This document shows, piece by piece, positions 29,727 to 41,267 of a DNA stretch of 64,000 nt (position 1 is the first letter of the stretch; each line of letters opens with the position of its first letter). Source of the DNA: Mycobacterium attenuatum (GTDB lineage Bacteria > Actinomycetota > Actinomycetes > Mycobacteriales > Mycobacteriaceae); assembly GCF_900566085.1 (NCBI RefSeq), contig NZ_UPHT01000049.1, forward strand, positions 1 through 64,000, written 5' to 3'. The notes beneath the pieces were generated by a model. It ran no database searches and was not told where the DNA came from. It saw nothing but the letters and a program-made list of their open reading frames with translations. The position numbers and the translations under genes were made by a program.

Positions 29727-30665
29727 TTAGGCCCGCACGTTGGCGGCCAGCGCGCCGCCGATGTGGTCGGCTGCGATCAGCCGCCCGCCGGACATCGACA
29801 GCACCCAGGTACTGCCCTTGTGGTTGCGGGACTTGTCCGGGCGCACGCCGTCACGTTGGCACCACCAGGCGATGAGATCCGGAATTACCTTGCCCTGTGT
29901 GCAGATCACCGGCGTGCCCGGCTGCGCGGCGATCCGCAGCACCCGATGCCGGCCCCGTTTGGCGTTCTTGGCGTAGGCCTCCTCGGTGAGGGTGTGTTCG
30001 TTGTGGATGATCACGCCCAGTTCTTCGGCGAGCGGCTGTACCGTCTGATGACAGCGCAACCTGTCGGCGGCGTACACGGTGGTGACGCCGAAGGCCAGTA
30101 GCTGTCCGACGAGCGCCTCGGCCTGCGCCCGTCCCTTCTTGTCCAGCGGTCGCCGGGTGTCGTCGCCGGAGAAGCGTGACTTGCTGCCGGCGGTGCCATG
30201 GCGGACCACCAGCACCGTCTTGGTGTCGGCCGGCTGTTTGGCGAACCGGCGCAAGACCTTTCGATCTTGCGCATAGTCGAGTCGTCGCATCGCGTCGGCG
30301 ATCGGCAGCCAGACCAGGTCGTCGACTTCGCTACCGGGAACGAATTCCCCGCCGACGCGGCGCGCAGCCCAGTAGTACACCTTCTTGACACCTTGGTCGA
30401 TCGGGTAGCTTGTCATGATCAGACGCCGGCCAAGGTGCGCCTGCTGACCGGTCTCCTCGAACACCTCGCGCACTGCCGCCACCGCGGTCGTTTCCCCGGG
30501 GTCCACCTTGCCCTTGGGTAGTGACCAATCGTCGTAACGGGGGCGGTGAATCACCGCAATCTCGACCGCTCCCTTGGCGTTTCCCGGACGCCACAACACC
30601 GCGCCGGCGGCATACACGATCCGGCCCTCCGAACGGCGGCGGTCGGACGTGCTTGGCATCGACAC
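29727..30665 (-). CDS. mutT1: 8-oxo-dGTP-type hydrolase MutT1 (Nudix + histidine phosphatase)
   Basis: A 312-residue two-domain enzyme from GTG 30665. The Nudix domain (about 10-150) carries the box [22 protein letters not shown] with all metal-binding Glu. The C-terminal histidine-phosphatase domain (about 165-312) starts [12 protein letters not shown] with the phosphorylated His in RHG. Mycobacterial MutT1 cleans oxidised guanine nucleotides and hydrolyses Ap(n)A. It is the last gene of an apparent minus-strand fbiD-ppk-mutT1 unit with 80-base gaps. Confidence 0.93.
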   Translation of the reverse strand: MSMPSTSDRRRSEGRIVYAAGAVLWRPGNAKGAVEIAVIHRPRYDDWSLPKGKVDPGETTAVAAVREVFEETGQQAHLGRRLIMTSYPIDQGVKKVYYWAARRVGGEFVPGSEVDDLVWLPIADAMRRLDYAQDRKVLRRFAKQPADTKTVLVVRHGTAGSKSRFSGDDTRRPLDKKGRAQAEALVGQLLAFGVTTVYAADRLRCHQTVQPLAEELGVIIHNEHTLTEEAYAKNAKRGRHRVLRIAAQPGTPVICTQGKVIPDLIAWWCQRDGVRPDKSRNHKGSTWVLSMSGGRLIAADHIGGALAANVRA

Positions 30666-30745
30666 GTTAACTCCTGCAGGTCAATTCGGCCTGGGCCGCG
30701 CGCGGTCGTGGGTGGGCACAAATCAGCGGGAGTCGCGACCCGGCG

Positions 30746-32953
30746 TCAGGGACTGCGGTGCCGCTCCATCCGCGATACCTGGTGGTCGCGCACACTGTGT
30801 CCGTCCTGGGGCGCCGCCGTCCATTGCCCGTCCGGGCCCAGTTCCCAACAGCGGGTCGACGGGTCCAGCGCGGACTCGAACAGATCGTCCAGCTGCGCGG
30901 TCAGCCTCGGGTCCTTGACCTGAGCCATCACCTCGACGCGCCGGTCGAGATTGCGGTGCATCATGTCGGCGCTGCCGATCCAGAACTCGTCGATGGCACG
31001 GAAATGCAGGATCCGCGAGTGTTCCAGGAAGCGGCCGAGAATGGAACGCACGGTGATGCTTTCCGAGAACCCTTCCGCGCCGGGGCGTAACGCGCAGATG
31101 CCACGCACCACCACCTCGGTGGGCACGCCCGCCCGCGATGCGCGGTAGAGGGCGTCGATGACCTGTTCGTCGACAAGGGCGTTCATCTTGAGCCGGATTC
31201 GCCCGTTGCCGTTCTCCCGGTGCGCGGCCACCTCCCGCTCGACGCGCTCGATGATGCCGCTGCGAATTCCGTGCGGAGCTACCAACAGGTTGCGATAGGA
31301 GACCTTGCGTGAGTAACCGGTCAGCGAATTGAACAAATCGGTCAGGTCGGCTCCGATATCGGGCGCAGCCGTGAGCAGGCCGACGTCCTCGTACAGCCGG
31401 GCGGTCTTGCTGTTGTAATTGCCGGTCCCCACATGGCAATACCGCCGGATCAACGGGCCTTCGCGGCGAACGACCAGCGCGGTCTTGCAGTGGGTCTTGA
31501 GGCCGACGATGCCGTAGGCCACGTGCACGCCCGCCTGCTCGAGTTGTCGGGCCCACCGGATATTGGCCTGCTCGTCGAAGCGGGCTTTGATCTCCACCAG
31601 TGCGACCACTTGCTTGCCCGCTTCGGCCGCGTCGATCAAGGCCCGAACGATCGGCGAATCCCCGGAGGTGCGGTACAAGGTCTGCTTGATCGCCAGCACG
31701 TCGGGGTCGGCGGCGGCCTGCTCGATGAACCGCTGCACGCTGGTGGAGAACGAATCATAGGGATGGTGCACCAGCACGTCGCCCTCGCGCAGCGTCGCAA
31801 AGATGCTCTTGGGTGTCTCCCGTTCGGCGAAGGCCGGATGGGTGGCCGGCACGAATGTCCGGTCTTTGAGCGCCGGCCGGTCCAGACCGTAGATCTGCCA
31901 CAACGACGACAGGTCCAGCAGCCCCGGCACCTCAATGACGTCACCGGGATGGACATCGAGTTCGCGCAGCAGCAGCTCCAGCATGCCTTCGGTCATGTCG
32001 TCGGCAACTTCGAGCCGAACCGGCGATCCGAACCGGCGCCGGGCCAGTTCGCGTTCGAGCGCCTGCAGCAGATCTTCGTCACGGTCCTCTTCGACTTCGA
32101 AGTCGGCGTTGCGGGTGATGCGGAACGCGTGATGCTCAACGATTTCCATTCCCGGAAACAGCACCGGCAGGAAGGCGGCGATGAGCTCTTCCACCGGCAG
32201 GAAACGGTGGACGGTTTGCCCTTCGGTCCCGTCGGCATCGCTGTGGCCGACCAGTTCGACGAAGCGGTCGACGTTGTCGGGCACCTTGACCCGCGCGAAA
32301 TGCTGACCGCCGTCGTCGGGCTGGCGCACGGTGACTGCCAAGTTCAGGCTCAGACCGCTGACGAACGGAAACGGGTGCGCGGGATCCACGGCCAACGGGG
32401 TCAGCACCGGAAAGACCTGTTCGTTGAAGTAGGTCGACAATTGCTCGCGCTCAGTCTCATTCAGATCGGCCCAGGTGATGATGTAGATCCCCTCTTCGCC
32501 CAGCGCCGGCAGCACCGAATCGAGGAACACCCGCGCGTGCCGACTGGCGATCTGCTGGGTCTGCTCGCCGATCCGCCCCAGCTGCTCCCGCGGCGTCAGA
32601 CCGTCGGCGGAACGCACCGACAACCCCATTTCGTCGCGGCGTTTGAGACCGGCTACCCGAACCATGTAGAACTCGTCGAGGTTGGACGCAAAGATGGCCA
32701 GAAACTTGGCGCGCTCGAGCAACGGCATGGAGTTGTCGGCGGCAAGGGCCAGCACGCGTGCGTTGAAATCCAGCCAGCTCAGCTCGCGGTTGAGATAGCG
32801 GTCTTCGGGCAGCTGATCGGTGATCGCCGCGGGCGTGGCAGCCGGCGGTGCCGTCAGTGCCGAGTCGCCGGGATGCCATGCATTCTCGTCCGGCCGCGCC
32901 TCTGTGACTGGACTGGTTTCGGTTTCGGTCACCCAGCGATCATTGCTTATCAC
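30746..32953 (-). CDS. ppk: Polyphosphate kinase 1
   Basis: Reversibly makes inorganic polyphosphate from ATP. From GTG 32953 the product has 735 residues and begins [13 protein letters not shown], closely matching the start of the M. tuberculosis enzyme; the longer upstream reading is not PPK-like. Domain landmarks: [21 protein letters not shown] (N domain, about 50), [21 protein letters not shown] (about 185), [15 protein letters not shown] (about 385), the phosphorylated-His segment [14 protein letters not shown] (about 483), and [16 protein letters not shown] (about 505). Polyphosphate supports stress signalling in mycobacteria. Confidence 0.96.
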   Translation of the reverse strand: MISNDRWVTETETSPVTEARPDENAWHPGDSALTAPPAATPAAITDQLPEDRYLNRELSWLDFNARVLALAADNSMPLLERAKFLAIFASNLDEFYMVRVAGLKRRDEMGLSVRSADGLTPREQLGRIGEQTQQIASRHARVFLDSVLPALGEEGIYIITWADLNETEREQLSTYFNEQVFPVLTPLAVDPAHPFPFVSGLSLNLAVTVRQPDDGGQHFARVKVPDNVDRFVELVGHSDADGTEGQTVHRFLPVEELIAAFLPVLFPGMEIVEHHAFRITRNADFEVEEDRDEDLLQALERELARRRFGSPVRLEVADDMTEGMLELLLRELDVHPGDVIEVPGLLDLSSLWQIYGLDRPALKDRTFVPATHPAFAERETPKSIFATLREGDVLVHHPYDSFSTSVQRFIEQAAADPDVLAIKQTLYRTSGDSPIVRALIDAAEAGKQVVALVEIKARFDEQANIRWARQLEQAGVHVAYGIVGLKTHCKTALVVRREGPLIRRYCHVGTGNYNSKTARLYEDVGLLTAAPDIGADLTDLFNSLTGYSRKVSYRNLLVAPHGIRSGIIERVEREVAAHRENGNGRIRLKMNALVDEQVIDALYRASRAGVPTEVVVRGICALRPGAEGFSESITVRSILGRFLEHSRILHFRAIDEFWIGSADMMHRNLDRRVEVMAQVKDPRLTAQLDDLFESALDPSTRCWELGPDGQWTAAPQDGHSVRDHQVSRMERHRSP

Positions 32954-33033
32954 CCTGTGAGGTTGCCAGCACAGGGCCGACATCAATCTGGCGTTGGTGC
33001 GCCGTTCACCTTCGGGCCGCCCTGCGACACCGG

Positions 33034-33762
<729 letters not shown>

Positions 33763-33813
33763 CTACTGTGTAGCGGCTGCAGCTGCCATAACGGACCAAC
33801 AGGGGGTGTGCGG

Positions 33814-34821
33814 ATGGCCGGCACGGGAACCGTCGCCGTGATGGGGGCCGGTGCGTGGGGCACCGCGCTGGCCAAGGTGCTGGCCGACGCGGGCGGCCAG
33901 GTCACCCTGTGGACCCGGCGCGCCGACGTCGCCGAGCAGATCAACACCACCCGATACAACCCCGACTATCTGCCCGGCACGTTACTGCCGGCCGACGTCC
34001 GCGCCACCCCCGATGCAGAGGAGGCGCTGCGCGGCGTAACCACGGTACTGCTGGGCGTTCCGGCCCAGACGCTGCGCACCAACCTCGAGCGGTGGGCCGG
34101 CTTGTTGACCGAGGACGCGACCCTGGTCAGTTTGGCCAAGGGCATCGAACTGGGCACGTTGATGCGGATGAGCCAGGTGATCACCTCGGTGACCGGAGTG
34201 GACCCGGCGCACGTCGCAGTGATCTCCGGGCCCAACCTGGCCAGCGAGATCGCCGAGTGCCAGCCCGCAGCCACTGTCGTCGCATGCAGCGACTCCGGCC
34301 GGGCGGTTGCTCTGCAGCGTGCGCTCAACAGCGGCTACTTTCGCCCGTACACCAACAGCGATGTCATCGGCACCGAGATCGGTGGCGCCTGCAAGAACGT
34401 CATCGCGCTGGCGTGTGGGATGGCCGTCGGTGTCGGGTTGGGTGAAAACACCGCGGCGGCCATCATTACCCGGGGGCTGGCCGAAATCATGCGGCTGGGA
34501 ATCGCGCTGGGCGCCAAAGGCGCGACGCTGGCCGGGCTTGCCGGCGTGGGGGACCTGGTGGCCACCTGTACCTCGCCGCATTCCCGCAACCGCTCGTTCG
34601 GCGAGCGGCTGGGGCGGGGTGAGACGCTGCAGTCGGCGATGCAGCACGGGGAAGGCCATGTCGTCGAGGGAGTCACGTCGTGTGAGGCGGTGCTCGCGCT
34701 GGCGTCCAGTTACGACGTCGAAATGCCGTTGACCGACGCCGTGCACCGGGTCTGCCACAAGGGGTTGTCGGTGAACGAGGCGATAGCTCTGTTGCTGGGT
34801 CGCAGCACCAAGCCCGAGTAG
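33814..34821 (+). CDS. gpdA2: Glycerol-3-phosphate dehydrogenase [NAD(P)+]
   Basis: Reduces dihydroxyacetone phosphate to sn-glycerol 3-phosphate for phospholipid synthesis. ATG 33814 gives 335 residues starting [21 protein letters not shown], the Rossmann motif. The catalytic Lys lies in [19 protein letters not shown] (about 190), and [20 protein letters not shown] near 246 is the second conserved patch. Longer upstream readings extend back over the divergent fbiD gene and are not conserved. ddlA follows in the same direction. Confidence 0.95.
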   Translation: MAGTGTVAVMGAGAWGTALAKVLADAGGQVTLWTRRADVAEQINTTRYNPDYLPGTLLPADVRATPDAEEALRGVTTVLLGVPAQTLRTNLERWAGLLTEDATLVSLAKGIELGTLMRMSQVITSVTGVDPAHVAVISGPNLASEIAECQPAATVVACSDSGRAVALQRALNSGYFRPYTNSDVIGTEIGGACKNVIALACGMAVGVGLGENTAAAIITRGLAEIMRLGIALGAKGATLAGLAGVGDLVATCTSPHSRNRSFGERLGRGETLQSAMQHGEGHVVEGVTSCEAVLALASSYDVEMPLTDAVHRVCHKGLSVNEAIALLLGRSTKPE

Positions 34822-34922
34822 CGCGGCGCACGGTCCCGATGGCTGTAGGGTCGGCTGCTCGAGTCCCAGCTTGCGGCGGCAGCGGGGCCTGGTCGCGCTG
34901 CACCCGGTAGCCTCTGAAGGTT

Positions 34923-36035
34923 GTGAGTGCCAGCTGCCGGCGTGCCCGGGTTGCCGTCGTGTTCGGCGGCCGCAGCAACGAGCACGCCATCTCGTGCGTG
35001 TCGGCGGGCAGCATCCTGCGCAACCTGGACCCGCAACGGTTCGAGGTGATCGCGATCGGCATCACTCCGCAGGGCTCGTGGGTGCTCACCGACGGCAACC
35101 CCGATGCCCTGGCCATCACCAACCGGCAACTGCCTCGGGTGAGCTCCCAATCTGGCACCTTGCTGGCGTTGCCCGCCGACCCGCAATGGGGCGGCCGGCT
35201 GCTTTCGCTGCCTCCGGGCGCCGGCGAGGTGCTGGCCTCCGTCGACGTGGTGTTCCCGGTGCTGCACGGCCCCTACGGGGAGGACGGCACCATCCAGGGG
35301 CTGCTCGAACTTGCCGGCGTGCCGTACGTCGGGGCCGGTGTGCTGGCCAGTGCCGCGGGCATGGACAAGGAATTCACCAAGAAGCTGCTGACCGCTGACG
35401 GGCTTCCGATCGGGCCGCACATGGTGCTGCGCCCGTCGCGGCCGGCATTGAGCCTCGACGAATGCGAGCGGCTGGGATTGCCGGTGTACGTCAAACCCGC
35501 GCGCGGCGGCTCGTCGATCGGCGTCAGCCGGGTGTCGAGCTGGGCCGAGTTGCCCGCCGCGATCGCGCAGGCGCGCCGCCACGATCCGAAGGTGATCGTC
35601 GAGGCTGCCGTCAACGGCCGCGAGCTCGAATGCGGGGTGCTCGAATTCCCCGACGGCACGGTCCGGGCCAGCACGCTGGGGGAGATCCGGGTGGCCGGAG
35701 TGCGCGGACGCGAGGACGCCTTTTACGACTTTGCGACCAAGTATCTCGACGACGCGGCGGAGCTGGACGTGCCGGCCAAGGTCGACGACGACGTCGCCGA
35801 TGCGGTGCGGGACCTGGCGATCCGGGCGTTTCACGCCATCGACTGCCAGGGCCTGGCCCGGGTGGACTTCTTCCTCACCGAGGAGGGTCCGGTGATCAAC
35901 GAGATCAACACGATGCCGGGGTTCACCACGATCTCGATGTATCCCAGGATGTGGGCGGCCAGCGGCGTCGACTATCCCACACTGCTGGCGACCATGGTGG
36001 ACACGGCGCTGGCCCGGGGCGTGGGCCTGCGCTGA
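34923..36035 (+). CDS. ddlA: D-alanine-D-alanine ligase
   Basis: Makes the D-Ala-D-Ala dipeptide for peptidoglycan; the target of cycloserine. The 370-residue product from GTG 34923 has [21 protein letters not shown] at the N-terminus, [22 protein letters not shown] (about 105), and the ATP-grasp segments [16 protein letters not shown] (about 190), [21 protein letters not shown] (about 316) and [15 protein letters not shown] (about 337). It is convergent with the DUF3515 gene six bases away. Confidence 0.96.
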   Translation: MSASCRRARVAVVFGGRSNEHAISCVSAGSILRNLDPQRFEVIAIGITPQGSWVLTDGNPDALAITNRQLPRVSSQSGTLLALPADPQWGGRLLSLPPGAGEVLASVDVVFPVLHGPYGEDGTIQGLLELAGVPYVGAGVLASAAGMDKEFTKKLLTADGLPIGPHMVLRPSRPALSLDECERLGLPVYVKPARGGSSIGVSRVSSWAELPAAIAQARRHDPKVIVEAAVNGRELECGVLEFPDGTVRASTLGEIRVAGVRGREDAFYDFATKYLDDAAELDVPAKVDDDVADAVRDLAIRAFHAIDCQGLARVDFFLTEEGPVINEINTMPGFTTISMYPRMWAASGVDYPTLLATMVDTALARGVGLR

Positions 36036-36041
36036 AGGGCG

Positions 36042-36707
36042 CTAACCGGCTGGCGCCGGGTCGATGGGCACGGCCGCCATGGTGCGGTCGATGACCTCGG
36101 ATAACTCCTGAATCGGGGTCGGCCCCGACCCGGTCGGCAATGTCAGGGCGAGATACACCGGACGGTCGACCGTGTACCAAGTCGACCTGCCGGCGTCGCG
36201 GCCGGTCTGGGGTTCGTCGGTGGCCCGGAACCACTGCACCTGGTCGACGATCTGGATCGGTGCGCCCACGACGAAGTCGGCCGGACGGTCGAGGCCGCAG
36301 CGCAGGATGACTGGCTCGCCGGTGGGTCCGGAGCTCCAGGCGCTCGCGCCTTGCGGGGCCGGTAGCGCGATGCTCACTCGTCGGAAATCGCCCAGGCGCT
36401 GCGGCAGCGCGGCCGTCAGAGCCCCGCAGGCCGGACTGCCGGCCTGCGGGGCCGGCACCGCCGCCACGGTGACCGGTTGCTGCGAGGTGTGGCGGGTCGC
36501 GGCGATAACTAGGATCACCGCGATCGCCGCCACGGCCAGTACCACGGCGGCAATGATCAGGATTCGGGGCGGACCGTCAGCGTCGGCTTCGGGGTTGGGA
36601 AGGGCGTCGCCCGTCACCTGGCCGGCCACCTCCGACTCGCCTTGACTGCCCGGCGGTCCCCCGGGCCGCTGGCCTCCCGCCCGGATGCTCGGGTTACCAG
36701 AGCTCAT
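36042..36707 (-). CDS. DUF3515 membrane-anchored protein (Rv2980-like)
   Basis: A 221-residue protein. A hydrophilic N-terminus (1-48) is followed by one membrane segment (ILIIAAVVLAVAAIAVILVIAA, about 49-71) and an outside domain with PACGALTAALPQRLGDFRR, GEPVILRCGLDRPADFVVG and [20 protein letters not shown]. This matches the DUF3515 family held by Rv2980 at this place. Two conserved Cys (in PACG and LRCG) may form a disulfide. Function is unknown. Confidence 0.8.
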   Translation of the reverse strand: MSSGNPSIRAGGQRPGGPPGSQGESEVAGQVTGDALPNPEADADGPPRILIIAAVVLAVAAIAVILVIAATRHTSQQPVTVAAVPAPQAGSPACGALTAALPQRLGDFRRVSIALPAPQGASAWSSGPTGEPVILRCGLDRPADFVVGAPIQIVDQVQWFRATDEPQTGRDAGRSTWYTVDRPVYLALTLPTGSGPTPIQELSEVIDRTMAAVPIDPAPAG

Positions 36708-36768
36708 ACACTAACGCGGTCCACCCGGGCGGGCAGGGGCCCGGGCGAGACGTTCCGCAGGAGGTGGC

Positions 36769-37746
36769 GTGCACGACGACTCATCTGGGGAAGCATCGGG
36801 GCAGGGGCCTACACTGCGACAGCTCGGGGAGTTCGCCCTGATCGACCGGCTGGTGGCCGGACGTCGCCAGCCTCCTGTCGTCGAACTCGGGCCGGGCGAC
36901 GATGCCGCCGTCGTCGCCGCCGACGACGGCCGCGTCGTGATATCGACCGACATGCTGGTGCAGGATCGGCACTTTCGGCTGGACTGGTCGACACCGCGTG
37001 ACGTCGGCCGCAAGGCGATCGCTCAAAACGCCGCCGACATCGCGGCGATGGGTGCGCGCTGTACCGCGTTCGTGGTGAGCTTCGGGGCGCCCACCGACAC
37101 ACCGGCGGCCCAGGTGAGCGCGCTGGTCGACGGGATGTGGGACGAGGCGGGCCGGATCGGCGCCGGCATCGTCGGCGGCGATCTGGTCAGTTGCCCGCAA
37201 TGGGTGGTGTCGGTGACGGTTCTAGGTGACCTCGAGGGCCGCACCGCGGTGCGGCGTTCCGGCGCAACACCCGGTTCGATCGTGGCGGTGGCCGGTGAAC
37301 TGGGCCGCTCGGCGGCCGGTTATGACTTGTGGCACAACGGAATTGACGGTTTCGACGAGTTGCGGCGCCGCCATCTGGTGCCCGAGCCGCCGTACCGGCA
37401 GGGGGTGGCGGCCGCCGCCGCGGGGGCACAGGCCATGATCGACATCTCCGACGGTCTGGTCGCCGACCTGCGCCATGTCGCACAGGCTTCCGCAGCCGGT
37501 ATCGAGGTGTCGACCGCGGCGCTGGCTCACGACCACGCCGCGCTGACCGCGGCCGCCGCCGCCGTGGACGCCGATCCGTGGCGCTGGGTGCTCGGCGGTG
37601 GCGAAGACCACGCCCTGGTGGCGTGTTTCGCCGCTGCGGTGCCCCGCGGGTGGCGGGTCATCGGACGAGTGGTCGACGGCCCGGCGCGGGTTCTGATCGA
37701 CGGCACCGAATGGGGCGGATACGCAGGCTGGCAGTCGTTCGATTGA
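36769..37746 (+). CDS. thiL: Thiamine-monophosphate kinase
   Basis: Phosphorylates thiamine monophosphate to the active diphosphate used, for example, by IlvB in this window. It has 325 residues from GTG 36769. GPGDDAAVVAADDGRVVISTDMLVQDRHF (about 42-70) contains the metal and nucleotide-binding aspartates. NAADIAAMGARCTAFVVSFG lies near 88, the GGDLVS loop near 136, and IDISDGLVADLRHVA near 225. It starts the run thiL-DUF1330-ung. Confidence 0.94.
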   Translation: MHDDSSGEASGQGPTLRQLGEFALIDRLVAGRRQPPVVELGPGDDAAVVAADDGRVVISTDMLVQDRHFRLDWSTPRDVGRKAIAQNAADIAAMGARCTAFVVSFGAPTDTPAAQVSALVDGMWDEAGRIGAGIVGGDLVSCPQWVVSVTVLGDLEGRTAVRRSGATPGSIVAVAGELGRSAAGYDLWHNGIDGFDELRRRHLVPEPPYRQGVAAAAAGAQAMIDISDGLVADLRHVAQASAAGIEVSTAALAHDHAALTAAAAAVDADPWRWVLGGGEDHALVACFAAAVPRGWRVIGRVVDGPARVLIDGTEWGGYAGWQSFD

Positions 37747-37771
37747 CCACGCAATTGAGTAGGGTGACGCG

Positions 37772-38062
37772 GTGACCGTCTACGCGATCGCGCAGCTGAA
37801 TTTCACCGATCGGGCAGCATATAGCCGGTATCAGGCCAGGTTCATGGAAGTATTTCGCCGTCATCCGGGAACGTTGCTGGCCGCCGACGAGTCACCGCAG
37901 GTGATCGAGGGGCAGTGGGACCATCAGAAAGTGGTGCTGATGTCGTTTCCCGACGAGGCCGCATTCCATGGCTGGGCGCAATCGCCTGAATACCAAGAAA
38001 TTTCGAAAGACCGTCTGGCGGGCGCCGATACGGTGGTGCTGCTGGCGCAAGGCCTGCAGTGA
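37772..38062 (+). CDS. DUF1330 small dimeric ferredoxin-like protein
   Basis: A 96-residue protein from GTG 37772. [22 protein letters not shown] opens the domain, [22 protein letters not shown] continues it, and [23 protein letters not shown] is the DUF1330 signature of a stress-response alpha/beta-barrel-like fold. The TGA overlaps the ung GTG, so the two are co-translated. I do not recall this gene between thiL and ung in M. tuberculosis, so it is probably an accessory insertion. No reaction can be assigned. Confidence 0.82.
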   Translation: MTVYAIAQLNFTDRAAYSRYQARFMEVFRRHPGTLLAADESPQVIEGQWDHQKVVLMSFPDEAAFHGWAQSPEYQEISKDRLAGADTVVLLAQGLQ

Positions 38063-38742
38063 CCGCGCGTCCGCTGAGCGACCTGGTCGAGCAGGGCTGG
38101 GCGGCCGCGTTGCATCCGGTGGCCGACCAGGTCGCCCAGATGGGGCAGTTTCTGCGCGCGGAGATCGCGGCCGGCCGCAGGTACCTGCCGGCAGGGCCGA
38201 ATGTGTTGCGCGCCTTCACGTTTCCTTTCGACCAGGTGCGGGTGCTCATCGTCGGGCAGGACCCGTACCCGACACCCGGACATGCGGTGGGGCTGAGTTT
38301 TTCGGTCGCACCCGAGGTGCGTCCGCTGCCGCGCAGCCTGGACAACATCTTCCAGGAATACACGGCTGACCTGGGCTATCCGCGACCCTCGTGCGGTGAT
38401 CTGACGCCCTGGGCGCAGCGCGGCGTGATGTTGTTGAACAGAGTGCTCACCGTGCGACCGAGCAACCCGGCGTCGCATCGGGGCAAGGGCTGGGAAGTGG
38501 TGACCGAGTGTGCGATTCGCGCGCTCGTCGCGCGGTCGCAGCCCCTGGTGGCCATTCTGTGGGGGCGTGACGCGTCGACGCTGAAACCGATGCTGGCCGC
38601 GGGGAAATGTGTCGCCATCGAATCACCGCATCCGTCGCCGCTGTCGGCGTCGCGAGGGTTCTTCGGCTCGCGGCCGTTCAGCCGTGCCAACGAGCTGCTT
38701 TCGGGGATGGGTGCCGAGCCGATCGATTGGCAGCTGCCCTGA
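38059..38742 (+). CDS. ung: Uracil-DNA glycosylase, family 1
   Basis: Removes uracil from DNA to start base-excision repair, important in a high-GC genome where cytosine deamination is frequent. The 227-residue product has [18 protein letters not shown] near residue 68 with the water-activating Asp, [21 protein letters not shown] near 126, and [21 protein letters not shown] near 190 with the catalytic-loop His. GTG 38059 overlaps the preceding stop. Confidence 0.97.
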   Translation: MTARPLSDLVEQGWAAALHPVADQVAQMGQFLRAEIAAGRRYLPAGPNVLRAFTFPFDQVRVLIVGQDPYPTPGHAVGLSFSVAPEVRPLPRSLDNIFQEYTADLGYPRPSCGDLTPWAQRGVMLLNRVLTVRPSNPASHRGKGWEVVTECAIRALVARSQPLVAILWGRDASTLKPMLAAGKCVAIESPHPSPLSASRGFFGSRPFSRANELLSGMGAEPIDWQLP

Positions 38743-38816
38743 TCGCGCCGGACACCCGGGGGGTGTGCGCCGCCGAACCCGGCCGTCGTTTCGGCAGCCG
38801 ACGGTGGGTGAATCGC

Positions 38817-40115
38817 TCACTCCGGCAAGAGATTGCCCATAGTGGTCGCGCCGACCGGATGCCAATTCCAACTAGATGGCAGCATCGGCACCTGCGGGCC
38901 GCCCCCTAGCTCGCCACTACTCATTGTGGTCAAACCGGCTGCACGCGCAGCGTCCTGCGATAGCCCGGTACCGGCAAATCCCAACGCGCCGGCACCCTGA
39001 TCAGCCGTCGTCGCCTGCGGACCGCCACCGATCATGATTTCCGACACCAACGGTGTCTTCGGCAACACCGCTGACGGCTCGACGGCGCTCACCGCCACGC
39101 CTGCCACGGGCGCGGCGACCGTACCCGCCATCGCGTTGGCGCTCGCGCCGGCGGCAGCAGCCGAAACCGAAAGCGCCGTCCCCGCCGCCAGCGGACCCGC
39201 CACAGTGGGAGCAATCCCGAGGTTCAGGCCCATGATCCAGTGGATCACCAGATTGCCGACTTCATAGCCGAAAACGAAGGGCAGAAACACAATAGCGAAA
39301 GCCTCGATGCCAACAGTGAGCCACGCGAGCTCTAGATATTGAAGGGCTTCCAGCGCCAAATGCGTATTGCCGATCAGGAGTAGGTATCCGATGAACAACA
39401 AGACTATGGGTGTGTAGAAATCCATCATGAGCGTGAAGATCATAAAGGCCGGTATGCTGAGGACCTCGGTGGCAACGACTTTGATCAAGTCCCACAAGAT
39501 CTGCCATATCGGAAACGGCTGGTAGCTGACCGCTTGCGCTACGTCGGCGGCGATGGCTGCGGCCGTACCGGTACCGGGTTTGACGATGACCGGTGCCGGC
39601 ATCAGGCGTGGCGCCGAGGCCAACGCGGCGGCAGAGGCCGCGTTGTAGACGCTCATGGTGGTTGCGGCCTGAATCCACATCCGCGCATAGTCCGCCTCGT
39701 TGAGGGCGATCGGAATAGTATTGATGCCAAAGAAATTCGTCGCCAGCAACACCGTGTGGGCGGCATGATTAGCGGCCAGTTCCGGCAGTGTCGGCATCGC
39801 TGCGCGTGCGCTGACGTAGGCGGCGGCCGCCGCCTGATGTGCTGCCGAGGTTGCGGCGCCATCGGTGCTGGCCTGGACCAGCCACGCCACATAGGGCGCA
39901 TAGGCCGCCACACAGATGTCGGCGCTGGGGCCTTGCCACGCCCCGGTTTGCATCACGCCCATTACCGCGGCGAGTTCATCAGCCACGGCCGCGTATTCGG
40001 TGCTCAGCGACGTCCATTGCGCGGCGGCCGAAAGTGCCGAAGCGGGTCCCGGACCAGCGCTGAGCAAGGCCGAATGCACCTCCGGCGGCGAAGCCAGCCA
40101 CACCGGTGCGCTCAT
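38817..40115 (-). CDS. PPE-family protein, PPW subgroup
   Basis: A 432-residue protein from ATG 40115 ([18 protein letters not shown]). Residues 1-180 form the PPE domain: the SPPE element, the helical pair [20 protein letters not shown], and WQGPSA, the WxG turn. Four or so hydrophobic stretches (about 215-300) then interrupt the usual Ala/Gly-rich tail, suggesting membrane association. The C-terminus carries GFAGT (GFxGT) and PMLPSSW (PxxPxxW), the two motifs defining the PPE-PPW subgroup, whose members are typically secreted by ESX-5. No PE partner lies beside it. In M. tuberculosis this neighbourhood lacks a PPE gene. Confidence 0.88.
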   Translation of the reverse strand: MSAPVWLASPPEVHSALLSAGPGPASALSAAAQWTSLSTEYAAVADELAAVMGVMQTGAWQGPSADICVAAYAPYVAWLVQASTDGAATSAAHQAAAAAYVSARAAMPTLPELAANHAAHTVLLATNFFGINTIPIALNEADYARMWIQAATTMSVYNAASAAALASAPRLMPAPVIVKPGTGTAAAIAADVAQAVSYQPFPIWQILWDLIKVVATEVLSIPAFMIFTLMMDFYTPIVLLFIGYLLLIGNTHLALEALQYLELAWLTVGIEAFAIVFLPFVFGYEVGNLVIHWIMGLNLGIAPTVAGPLAAGTALSVSAAAAGASANAMAGTVAAPVAGVAVSAVEPSAVLPKTPLVSEIMIGGGPQATTADQGAGALGFAGTGLSQDAARAAGLTTMSSGELGGGPQVPMLPSSWNWHPVGATTMGNLLPE

Positions 40116-40803
40116 GCCCAACCTCGAACGGCCAACTGCGGCACGGCATCGGTCACTGCGTCGGCAGCCGAAGTCTCAGCCTTGCACGACATCACAGCCT
40201 AACCTCCACGACGTTGCGGCTACCTGCACTTTCACTCGCGACGGGTGCGTTGCGGGCTTATCACCTACGAGCCCAACATCGTTGGCCACCGCCAAGGTGC
40301 TGGTGGTCCGGTCGGGTGCCTTGTCGGCCGCCGCGCATTCCCGAGATGTGATCGCCGACACGTCAAAAAGATGTCGGTGACACGTGTTTGATGTCCAATA
40401 CCGATCGGTTATTGATCAATGGACACAAGCTATTGACGGCGGTACGACGTGATGTCGCCGGTGCGCCGGGTACTGCCGCCGGTACTACAGAAGTGTCAGT
40501 TTCATTGCAGCGCAACCATTTGATGATGGATGACACGTGGTCCGACATGCCTGGCCGGGGGTTGAGCGCGTTGCGCCGCGCCGCGCGCCGAAACCGCGCC
40601 CGCGGGGTCCGCACCGATAACGCGAACCTTCGTACCAGCGCTCACGGGGCGCTCATGGGGTTGGTACAGATTATCGACGGGCGCAGTTGCCTAAACGGCC
40701 TCACCTGGCGCCGACGGTTATCCCGCGGTCAGGGCGCACCGCGATGCAGCCATATCTCGCCGCGGCCGAACAGCCGGGCGCTGATCTTGTTGGATGGCGA
40801 TGG
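40116..40803. other. Intergenic region between the PPE and rpmB genes
   Basis: About 690 bases with no convincing gene. Several open frames cross it but show no family features. Around 40388-40430 it holds the palindromes CCGATCGG and TTGATCAA and a broken inverted repeat GTCCA...TGGAC, close to a stretch of low GC; this could be the promoter/operator region for the PPE gene or residue of an older insertion. A palindrome covers the rpmB stop (40802-40819). Confidence 0.5.
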
Positions 40804-40998
40804 TCAGCCGCGGCTGACCTTGCCCGCCTTGATGCAGGAGGTGCAGACGTTGACGCGCTTTTTGTTGCCCCCAGGACGGCTGACGGCGCGCACGGTCTGG
40901 ACGTTGGGGTCCCACCGGCGGCTGGTGCGGCGGTGGGAGTGGGACACCGACTTGCCGAAGCCGGGGCCTTTCCCGCAGATATCGCACACAGCGGCCAT
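40804..40998 (-). CDS. rpmB: 50S ribosomal protein L28, zinc-binding (C+) form
   Basis: A 64-residue L28. [22 protein letters not shown] and [13 protein letters not shown] are L28 signatures. Two CxxC pairs (CDIC near residue 5 and CTSC near residue 52) make the zinc-ribbon form. Mycobacteria have several L28 genes, and zinc-free ones replace the C+ form in zinc shortage. The stop codon lies within the 18-bp palindrome 40802-40819, which could act as a short terminator stem. The FakA/YloV-like gene diverges upstream. Confidence 0.93.
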   Translation of the reverse strand: MAAVCDICGKGPGFGKSVSHSHRRTSRRWDPNVQTVRAVSRPGGNKKRVNVCTSCIKAGKVSRG

Positions 40999-41267
40999 TG
41001 TTCAAACTCCTCAAGTCGGTTGCTGGGGTCCGACGACCCGGGCGGAACGGCCCGGGTGGACCAGGCCGTCCCAGGATAGCCGGGGTCGTCGGCGAGCGCC
41101 AAAACGCCATGCGCCGTGACCAGTACTGTCACTCCCGCTGGCTAGGCTCGATGCAGCTTTGTCGGGCCCGGCTTGGCGGCCCGCGCCGAACAGCCGCCGC
41201 AGACTGTCCACACTGTCGCCGGGCTACGCTGGCGCCCACCGGGAGCCGCGCAGAGGAGGTGGGTGAG

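Noticed and set aside
38817..40803. An insertion sequence here, as M. tuberculosis has IS1538 near thiL/ung
   Set aside because: No transposase motifs or terminal inverted repeats were found; the gene present is a PPE protein.
40388..41119. A plus-strand gene in the gap before and across rpmB
   Set aside because: The frame has no recognisable domain and covers rpmB antisense; no ribosome site supports the start.
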